From assembly GCA_964487605.1 (NCBI GenBank), contig CAZARU010000015.1, forward strand, positions 1 to 64,000: a DNA stretch of 64,000 bases, given 5' to 3'. The position numbers were made by a program, and so were the translations under genes. The notes beneath the pieces were generated by a model. It was not told the origin of the DNA and did no database searches. It saw only the letters and a list, made by a program, of their open reading frames with translations. The DNA is from JAJDAH01 sp964487605. Its GTDB lineage: Bacteria; Myxococcota_A; Polyangia; Polyangiales; Polyangiaceae. Shown here one piece after another: positions 57,688 to 64,000 of the stretch (position 1 is its first letter; each line of letters opens with the position of its first letter).

Positions 57688-60600
57688 CGTCCGCCTCCCT
57701 TCGCTGGCCTGGGCTTCGACTTCTGCGCGGCCTCCTTGGCCTCGGCCTCGGTCTTGGGCGCGGCGTCGCCCTTCGGCGCGGAACTCCCTTCCGGCGTGGC
57801 GCCGTCACCCTTGGCCTTCGCGTCGGCGTCCTTCGCGGGCGGCGCGGGAGTCGAGGAGGCCACCGCCGGCTGCTCCTGGTTCGGCAGCGGGATGAAGTAC
57901 GGCGTGCTGCGCCCGTCCTTGCTCCGCCGCGGACCGTCAATCAAGGGCGGGAGCGGCGACGGCCCCCGCGACCGGAGCGCGAAGCCCGTCTCGTTCATGG
58001 GCGCGTACAGCTCGGGGCTCAACCTGCCGAGCGCCGTACGCATCTTCGCCGTCCACGAGTTGAAGATGCCGAGTTCGACGGCCTTCAACCAGCCGCTCTC
58101 GTACGCCTCGATGCTCCGTTCCTCGATCGGCACCACGAACTCGTCGATCTGCTGCGAGTAGAGCGTCTTCTGCTCGGCGGACAGGCTGTCCGGTGGCGGC
58201 GAGTTGATGAGCGCCTGGGCGAACGACTCGTAGGTGAAGCCGATCTGGTACAGGGCCGCGGTGGTCCATTCCGCAACCCCCATCTCCGCCGTCTCGAGGA
58301 ACGCGTCCGCTGCCTTCTTCAGGAGCTCGCTCTTCTTCTTCAGGCGTGATTTGAGCTGATCGACGTCCCCTTCGATCTTCACGCCCTCGTACTCCGCCAG
58401 GACGCGCTCCCCTTGCATGTAGCGGGCCTTCGCCGCGAAGTACTTCCCGTCGTCGTCGAGCCGCCCCTTGTTCTGCTTGCCTTCCTTGACGGCGCCCGCG
58501 AGCGCCGTTCCCACGCCCTTCTCGTCACCGAGCTCCACCCGCACCGTGGCGAGCCGCACCAGGGACTCCACCCGGCTGGAGGCCGTCTTGGCCGTGTGGG
58601 AGTACGTCCCGTAGAGGCGCTCTGCGTCCTTCCACTTGCCCGCTTTCTCGTGGGCCTTGCCCATCAGGAACGTCACCTCGTCGGCCGCTTCGTCGCGAGG
58701 GTACCGCTTCTTGAAGTCGTTCCCGGACGCGATGGCCTTCTCGTGCTCGCCGACGGTGGTTCTGAGCAGCACTGCGTTGAACGCCGCGTCCTTGTGGTGC
58801 TCGTCCTTCGGCCAGGTGGACGCGAGCACCGCGTGGTAGTCGGCCGCCTGCGAGAAGAGCCCGACGGATTGGTACGTCGTCGCGGCGATCCAGACGCCCT
58901 GCGCGGCCTCGGGGCGCTGCTTGTGATCGGCGATGAGGAGCTTGACGGCCGCGTCGAGCGTCTCGAGATCGGCCGCGCGCTTCGCCTCGACCTCGGCGTT
59001 GACCGCCGCCTGCGCGGCGCGCGCCTCCTTGGGGAACTCTCGGGCGGCCCTGAGGTACGCGGCGGCCGCGAGGGCGTGGTTCCCCTTCTCGCCGTGCTGC
59101 TCACCCTGCTTGAACACGGCGCCGATGATGAGCGTGTCGAGTCGCTTCTGCTGATCGGCCGTCTGGAACGACGGCGCGGTCTTCAACCGGCGCGCCCACG
59201 TCTCGATGTTGTCGTAGTCCTTGCTCTTGTTGAACGAGTCGAGAATAAGTTCGCCTGCGCCCGCGGCGAACTTGCTCTGGGGGTACTTCTCCACCAGGAG
59301 GCCCCACTGACGCACCGCCGGGTCGAAGACCTCGTAGTCGTAGTAGAGCTTGCCCTGGCGGAAGAGGAGCTCCGGAACGTCCGGATCGTTCGGGTACGAC
59401 GAGACGTACAGCTCCATCGCCTCGGTCAGTTTCTTGTCCGTCGCGGTCTCCTGCGCCTTCTGGCCTGCGGCCTTCGCGCTCTCGAACTCCCTGGCGCGAG
59501 CCGCCTCCAGGGCAGCAAGGGCGTTGTACAGGGCGTCACGACTGAGCGGCCCCTTCGGGTGCAGCCGCACGGCGGCGAGGTACGAGTCCGCCGCCGTCGC
59601 GCCGTCGTCGAGGTGGTAGAAGTTGATCTCGGCGTGGTTGAAGTGGACCTCGTACGCGCGCGTACGATGCCCGAAGCGCGAGAGGTACACCGCGTAGAGC
59701 TTCGAAGCGGCCTCGAACTCCGCACGGCTGGTCTTGTCCCGCTGCGCCTTCGCGTGCAGGCCCGTGGCGTCCGCCCGGAGCTGCTTCTCCAGGGCGGCCT
59801 CCGAGGCCTCCAGGGTCGGTTCGCGCTGCACCTTGACCCAGGCGCCTCCGCCCTTCTTCGGCTTCCCCTTCGCGTCCACGGGCCGGGTGAAGTCCGCGAT
59901 GAGCCACCGGTAGTCCTTCTCCAGCTCCGCCCAGTTCTCCATCGTGGAGTGGCCCAGGGCGACGGCGAGGGCCCAGTCGTAGCCTTCGGGCGCCGTCGGC
60001 TCGAGCTTCAGCAGGAGGCGATACGCCTCGACCCCGCGCTCGTAGTGCGCCTGGTCGTAGAACGCCTCGGCCAGCGCTCGGACGATCTTTCCGGCGAACT
60101 TCTCGCCCCCCGCCTTCACGAGGAACTGGTGCATGTCGGACGCGGAGTGGCGCTCGTCCTCGACGAACACTGCCACGAGGTTTCGCAGAGCCTCCTTCTG
60201 AAGCTCGTCAACGTCGTCCGAAGCGCCGCCCTTCTCCTCGACCTCGTAGGTCTTCTTGAAGACGGTCAGGAAGCGACGCGCAGCCTCGTCCGTCTTACCG
60301 AGCCTCCAGAGGCACCAGGCGCTCTTGAAGAGAGCGATGTCGTAGAGTCCGCTCTCCTTGAAGCGGAGCACCTGCTCGTACTCCTGGTAGGCGACCTCGT
60401 AGTTCGGGAACTCCTTCGTGAACTCGTACTCGCCGCGGACCATGTGCGCATCCGGCACGAAGCGGCTCTTCGGGAACCACGCCAGGATGCGGTTGAAGCG
60501 ATCGATGGACTCCTCGAGCTTGCCCTCTTCCTGGGCGAGGAAGCCGTCCACGTACAGGGCGAGGTCGTAGTCGCGATACGTCTTGTAGCTCTGCAGGACC

Positions 60601-61124
60601 CGCAGGAAGCGCTTGCGCGGCCGAGAGTAGTCCGGGGCCGGCGGCGCTCCCCGCTGCTCCAGCGGCGTGGCCTCCCAGCGATTGAACGCGAGCAGGAACT
60701 CGTCCCGAGCCGCCTCCCACTCTAGCTCCCCGATGCGCAGAAGCGCTTCGGGCATTTCGGCGCCGTCCGCAGGCGACTCGGTGATGAACTTACCGAGCAG
60801 GACGATGGCTTCGGCGCGCAGCCGCTTCGCCTCCTTCACGTCGTACGCGATGCGGGCGTCGATCTTCTGCTCCAGCGCTCTGCGCAGGCGGTCCGGGATC
60901 CGTAGCTTGACCCGCTCGGCACGCCTGGCGCGCGCCTGGGACTCCTTCTTCTTGGCGACGGTGGGGCGCTCCGCCTCCGAGAGCTTGCGCTCGGCGACGG
61001 GCTTGATCTTGCTCTGCTCGCGCGCGGCCTCGGGCGCTGCGGCCGGCTCCTGGGCATTTCCCGGCCGGGCCTGCAGGCCGAACGCCAACAGCCCGAGAAG
61101 GGCGCCGGCCCGGGACAGCCTCAT
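57684..61124 (-). CDS. Large periplasmic TPR protein (GltD/AgmU-like)
   Basis: 1146 residues. Signal peptide 1-24, charged region (40-75), then TPR-type helical repeats through about 1010 (e.g. LYDIALFKSAWCLWRLGKTDEA, ALFRQGKLYYDYEVFDPAV, FLMGKAHEKAGKWKDAERLYG), ending in a Pro/Ala/Lys-rich tail. In M. xanthus AgmU (GltD) is a TPR protein of similar size next to AglT. ATG 61124 overlaps the upstream stop (ATGA); its own stop overlaps the downstream TPR lipoprotein. It would act as a scaffold in the periplasm for envelope-spanning motility or secretion machinery (inference). Confidence 0.8.
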   Translation of the reverse strand: MRLSRAGALLGLLAFGLQARPGNAQEPAAAPEAAREQSKIKPVAERKLSEAERPTVAKKKESQARARRAERVKLRIPDRLRRALEQKIDARIAYDVKEAKRLRAEAIVLLGKFITESPADGAEMPEALLRIGELEWEAARDEFLLAFNRWEATPLEQRGAPPAPDYSRPRKRFLRVLQSYKTYRDYDLALYVDGFLAQEEGKLEESIDRFNRILAWFPKSRFVPDAHMVRGEYEFTKEFPNYEVAYQEYEQVLRFKESGLYDIALFKSAWCLWRLGKTDEAARRFLTVFKKTYEVEEKGGASDDVDELQKEALRNLVAVFVEDERHSASDMHQFLVKAGGEKFAGKIVRALAEAFYDQAHYERGVEAYRLLLKLEPTAPEGYDWALAVALGHSTMENWAELEKDYRWLIADFTRPVDAKGKPKKGGGAWVKVQREPTLEASEAALEKQLRADATGLHAKAQRDKTSRAEFEAASKLYAVYLSRFGHRTRAYEVHFNHAEINFYHLDDGATAADSYLAAVRLHPKGPLSRDALYNALAALEAARAREFESAKAAGQKAQETATDKKLTEAMELYVSSYPNDPDVPELLFRQGKLYYDYEVFDPAVRQWGLLVEKYPQSKFAAGAGELILDSFNKSKDYDNIETWARRLKTAPSFQTADQQKRLDTLIIGAVFKQGEQHGEKGNHALAAAAYLRAAREFPKEARAAQAAVNAEVEAKRAADLETLDAAVKLLIADHKQRPEAAQGVWIAATTYQSVGLFSQAADYHAVLASTWPKDEHHKDAAFNAVLLRTTVGEHEKAIASGNDFKKRYPRDEAADEVTFLMGKAHEKAGKWKDAERLYGTYSHTAKTASSRVESLVRLATVRVELGDEKGVGTALAGAVKEGKQNKGRLDDDGKYFAAKARYMQGERVLAEYEGVKIEGDVDQLKSRLKKKSELLKKAADAFLETAEMGVAEWTTAALYQIGFTYESFAQALINSPPPDSLSAEQKTLYSQQIDEFVVPIEERSIEAYESGWLKAVELGIFNSWTAKMRTALGRLSPELYAPMNETGFALRSRGPSPLPPLIDGPRRSKDGRSTPYFIPLPNQEQPAVASSTPAPPAKDADAKAKGDGATPEGSSAPKGDAAPKTEAEAKEAAQKSKPRPAKGGGR

Positions 61125-63256
61125 CGAAGCCCCTCGCCACCGACGTACTCGTCGTCCCAGTCCTCACCGTCGAACGGCCAGTACTCCTCGTCGTCCCGCA
61201 GGAACCGAGCCGCGTCGAGCGAGTCCACGGCACTCTGCGGCAGCAGCCCCTGGGAGAGCGCCTCTATTTCGATCTCCAGGGAGCGCTTGCGACCGAGCAC
61301 CGTCTCGATGCGCCCGAGGCGCGCACGCGCCAGGAGCCGGGAGAGGCGACGGTCGAGCCGGCCGAGCGCGCTCCGCGCGAGCTCCACCTGCTCGGCGACG
61401 AGCTTCGTCCGGAGCGCCTCGGCCTCGCCGTGGAGCTGCGTCGCCCGCTCGCGATCCGCCCGCAACATCTCGGTGAGGTCGGCGCTCTGGCTGGTCGCGG
61501 CGAGGACCGTGGGCGCCGCGGCCGCGCGAGCCGCGCGAGCCGCCACCTCGAGCACCTCCAGGTCCCGGCGGAGCTGCTCGACGGCGCCGGCACGCTTCCC
61601 GCCAGACACCGACCGCAGCAGGCGCCGCACCTCGGCGATCTGCGCGTCGATGGCCTGGAGTTTCTCGGCAGGCGAGCCGGAGATGGCACCCTCGGCCTGC
61701 GCTCGGACCTTCTTCGGGTCCGCCAGGCGCGCACGGGCCGCGTCGAGCTCGGTCATGGCGCCCCGCAGCCCGCTGATCTGGTGCTCGGTGTGGGCGATGC
61801 GAAGCGAGCTGGCCGCGTAGGCGGAGTCGAGGCGCAGCAGCGCACCGATGGCGCGCGCATCCGCCTGCGCGAGGCCGGTGCCCGACGCGCCCGGGTCGGC
61901 GCCCACGCGGACCGCGTCGAGCAGCTGGCGCATCGCCGTGTCGTCCTTGAGCAGTCGTCGCACGCCGTCGCGAACCGGCTCGTAGCGCTTCAGGAACTCG
62001 CCCAGCTTCACGTCCGCTGCATCGAACTCGCACACGGCCATGTGGACGAAGGCGTCGAGCACCCATGCCTCGTCCTCGTACGGATGGTTACGCTGAAGCG
62101 CCGAGAGCTCGTCGAGGAGCTGCCGCGCCGACTCGTAGTCCTTCTTCTCGTAGCGCGACGTCGCCGACTCATAAAGCGCTTCGGGCAGGTGCTCGGAGTC
62201 GTTCGGTACCAGGTAGTAGTAGTACCGGGAGTCGTCGAAACGGAACTGTTCGTGGGCCACCCGCCCCAGGGCCAGGCGACTCAGATCCCGAACCCGGAAG
62301 AACTCCGTTCCACCGTACAGCGGCGCCTGCTTCGGCGTGAGCTTGGCGTCGGCGACGCGACAGAAGAGTCGTTCCCCTTGCGCCAGGCGCCCCCGCTCCA
62401 CCTCGACGAGGCCCGAGAGGTACGTGGCCTGCGCCCAGAAGCGCGAGCGCGGCGTCACCTTCGCGTACTCGACGAGCGCGGCGGCGAGCTTCTTCTCGCG
62501 CTCGAGACCCCGACCGCGGAGGTAGGCGATGTCCCCGCGCAGCTCCTCGGGCGCACCACCGCCGACCTTCGCGAGATCGGCGATGAACGGGCGCGGGTCA
62601 TGGCTCTCCAGCCCGAAGTCGACGAGGCTGCGCGCGGCTCGGCGATACCAGGTGTCCGTGGGCGCGCCGTCGAGGAGTGCGACGAGGTAGGCACGCGACG
62701 CCTCGTAGACACCCGCGCGCCCGAGGGCGTCGCCGAGGTGATACTTCATGGCTCGGCCCTCGTCGGTCTTCGCGAACGCGTCGAACCGAGGCGACTCGAC
62801 CAGCGCGACCAGCGCACCGATGGCCTCGTCGCGCCGACCATCGAGGAGCTTCTTCTCTATGTCGCCGAGCTCCTCCCTGAGGCGCTGTCGGCTCAGCGGC
62901 ACCGTGGCCGCCAGCTTCCGCGCCGCGAGCGCCGCGTGGTACGCGCGCATGGCCGAACCCCGGGCATCCGGGGCGCGCACCGCAGCGGCGGGCGCGGGGC
63001 CCGCGGGTCGCGACGCCTCGGGCGACGCCTCGGGTGCGGGTGTGTCCGGCGTCGGCGGCGCCGCCGGCACCGCGGCGGGAGGGGGCCCCGCCGCAGGGCC
63101 CGGATCGGCGTACGGGTTGTCGGACTCCGCGGCGGGCGTGGCGGGCGAACCCTTCCCCTTGCCCTTCGGCTGCGCCTCCGCGGGGCACGCGAGCAGGCCC
63201 AGGGCGGCGGTGCACACCACCGCGCCGAGCGCCCTGAGAGCCGACCGCGAGCGCAT
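61121..63256 (-). CDS. Exported helical/TPR protein (GltC-like)
   Basis: 711 residues. Signal sequence with a lipobox-like GLLAC (Cys24) followed by AEAQ, so lipoprotein or signal-peptidase-I substrate; a Pro/Ala-rich linker (30-95), TPR-like repeats (about 100-430) and a long coiled coil (about 470-660, LDAARARLADPKK, LRRDLEVLEVAARAARAA). Ends with the acidic-aromatic peptide EEYWPFDGEDWDDEY, a possible docking motif. Start ATG 63256 overlaps the upstream stop by one base (TGATG) and its stop overlaps the next gene (ATGA), so all four operon genes are tightly coupled. Resembles GltC-type gliding proteins in layout only. Confidence 0.78.
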   Translation of the reverse strand: MRSRSALRALGAVVCTAALGLLACPAEAQPKGKGKGSPATPAAESDNPYADPGPAAGPPPAAVPAAPPTPDTPAPEASPEASRPAGPAPAAAVRAPDARGSAMRAYHAALAARKLAATVPLSRQRLREELGDIEKKLLDGRRDEAIGALVALVESPRFDAFAKTDEGRAMKYHLGDALGRAGVYEASRAYLVALLDGAPTDTWYRRAARSLVDFGLESHDPRPFIADLAKVGGGAPEELRGDIAYLRGRGLEREKKLAAALVEYAKVTPRSRFWAQATYLSGLVEVERGRLAQGERLFCRVADAKLTPKQAPLYGGTEFFRVRDLSRLALGRVAHEQFRFDDSRYYYYLVPNDSEHLPEALYESATSRYEKKDYESARQLLDELSALQRNHPYEDEAWVLDAFVHMAVCEFDAADVKLGEFLKRYEPVRDGVRRLLKDDTAMRQLLDAVRVGADPGASGTGLAQADARAIGALLRLDSAYAASSLRIAHTEHQISGLRGAMTELDAARARLADPKKVRAQAEGAISGSPAEKLQAIDAQIAEVRRLLRSVSGGKRAGAVEQLRRDLEVLEVAARAARAAAAPTVLAATSQSADLTEMLRADRERATQLHGEAEALRTKLVAEQVELARSALGRLDRRLSRLLARARLGRIETVLGRKRSLEIEIEALSQGLLPQSAVDSLDAARFLRDDEEYWPFDGEDWDDEYVGGEGLR

Positions 63257-63984
63257 CACTCCTCGACGACTCGCGCTCGCATCCTCACCGAGAGCTCGTA
63301 CTCGCCGTCCTCGTCGTCGGGGAAGTCCTCGGCCATGTCCGAATCGTCGGAAACGACGACGAGCGTCTCGACACGCCGGTTCTCGGGCACGACGACGGAC
63401 AGGCGCGTCGTCTGCCACGTCTGGTACGACTTGTTGCGGCTGTCGCTGCGCTCTATTTCGACGCCCACCACGTGGTGACCCGGCGCGACGGCGTGCTCGT
63501 AAACCGTCTTCTCGTCCGCCGCGCTGAAGCGGGACGTCCCACGAAAGACGACGCCACCGTCCACGGTGACGACGAAGGACTGGATCCGCGCGTAGTCGGA
63601 GTCGTCGGTCTGGACCACGATGCGGAGCTTGCTCGCGAAGAGGGTCGCCGTCAGCGCGGACACCCGCGACCGCAGCGCCGCGATGTCGCCCAGGATCTTG
63701 TCGTACTCGACGGGCGCGGGCGCGACGCCGCCGTCGGGGAACTCGTTCGCGCGCGGGTTGAGCGGCGACGCCGCGGGCCCCTTGGGCGCGGAAGCCGCCG
63801 GGGGCGGCGGCCCCAGGTCGTCCACGGTGGCGGCGGGCGCCGGCGGCTCGGGGGCGGGAGCCGCAGCGGGCGGCGGCTCGACGGGCGGCTCCTTCTTCTT
63901 GTCCTTCGGCTGAGCGAGCGCCACGAAGGCGAAGAGCAGCGCGGACAGCGCGGCTAGCGAAAAGACTGCAGATCTCGGTCGCAT
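63256..63984 (-). CDS. Exported protein with Pro/Ala linker, coiled coil and beta domain
   Basis: 242 residues. Signal peptide 1-25 (cleavage after FVALA), Pro/Ala/Glu-rich linker (26-85), a short coiled coil (ILGDIAALRSRVSALTATLF, about 94-113), and a C-terminal beta-sandwich-like domain (VTVDGGVVFRGTSRF, VAPGHHVVGVEIE) with a PEGA-like look. First known gene of the TPR operon; the window ends 16 nt before its ATG, so its promoter and any earlier gene are not visible. Function unknown; likely a periplasmic partner of the TPR proteins. Confidence 0.75.
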   Translation of the reverse strand: MRPRSAVFSLAALSALLFAFVALAQPKDKKKEPPVEPPPAAAPAPEPPAPAATVDDLGPPPPAASAPKGPAASPLNPRANEFPDGGVAPAPVEYDKILGDIAALRSRVSALTATLFASKLRIVVQTDDSDYARIQSFVVTVDGGVVFRGTSRFSAADEKTVYEHAVAPGHHVVGVEIERSDSRNKSYQTWQTTRLSVVVPENRRVETLVVVSDDSDMAEDFPDDEDGEYELSVRMRARVVEE

Positions 63985-64000
63985 CGGTGGCGCGGAGGGT

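Noticed and set aside
58413..60725. 770-codon plus-strand frame opposite the large TPR gene
   Set aside because: Leu/Val/Arg repeats mirror TPR codons; no start signal or motif.

Overview
The window is about 70% GC, gene-dense and entirely chromosomal in character. Several traits point to a myxobacterium of the Polyangia type (phylum Myxococcota): secreted lipoproteins with long Gly-Ser-Thr-Ala linkers after the lipobox, a pentahaem cytochrome with a MYXO-CTERM-like tail (GCSC, hydrophobic stretch, Arg-rich end), three tandem bactofilins, an HD-GYP/receiver/PATAN protein, a RimB-RimK pair, and a TPR operon resembling the Glt/Agl gliding machinery. I see no rRNA, CRISPR array, insertion sequence, integrase or prophage gene. 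There is one tRNA, tRNA-Cys(GCA).

Layout. 1-2.4 kb, minus strand: uvrB (cut by the edge), argC, rpsI, rplM. 2.6-5.3 kb, plus: HD-GYP response regulator and a conserved unknown. 5.3-9.3 kb: rpiB-like gene, tRNA-Cys, then a minus operon uppP-manC-amidase. 9.4-12.5 kb: a large secreted amidohydrolase with TSP3 repeats, and a DUF4286 protein. 12.5-15.7 kb: CNNM/HlyC-type transporter divergent from rimB-rimK. 15.7-19.3 kb, minus operon: unknown, NtrY-like histidine kinase, TlpA thioredoxin, DUF962. 19.4-26.7 kb: metallophosphatase, M18 aminopeptidase, two envelope unknowns, then zinc-ribbon protein, 3-hydroxyacyl-CoA dehydrogenase and a myxobacterial unknown. 26.7-32 kb: thiolase, CrtC/AttH-like protein, an orphan FlgF, a carotenoid-type desaturase. 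32-37.3 kb: secreted metzincin-like lipoprotein, cyclophilin, small lipoprotein, rhodanese, RNase J. 37.4-41.5 kb, minus: pentahaem cytochrome, dihaem cytochrome lipoprotein, VWA-like lipoprotein. 41.6-50.3 kb: PPP phosphatase lipoprotein, glycosyltransferase, purB, giant beta-propeller lipoprotein, membrane phosphoesterase, trxA. 50.4-54.9 kb, plus: aroF, trmH, three bactofilins, pyrE, outer-membrane barrel. 55.4-64 kb, minus: a TPR operon ending in rlmI.

Two signals stand out. First, many transcription-unit heads carry a TANNNT -10-like hexamer (often TAGNNT) placed 6-9 nt before the start codon with no Shine-Dalgarno sequence, which predicts leaderless or nearly leaderless mRNAs. Genes inside operons or with longer leaders keep SD sites or overlap (ATGA/GTGA). 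Second, the only long gap (54886-55367) holds a sigma54-type promoter (TGGCACG-N4-TTGTA) and a strong Rho-independent terminator about 300 nt downstream. The predicted transcript has a 40-codon mini-ORF at its 5' end, and its terminator loop (CACCTCC) is complementary to an internal GGAGGTG. It is a candidate sigma54-dependent small RNA or small-protein gene that I do not recognise.
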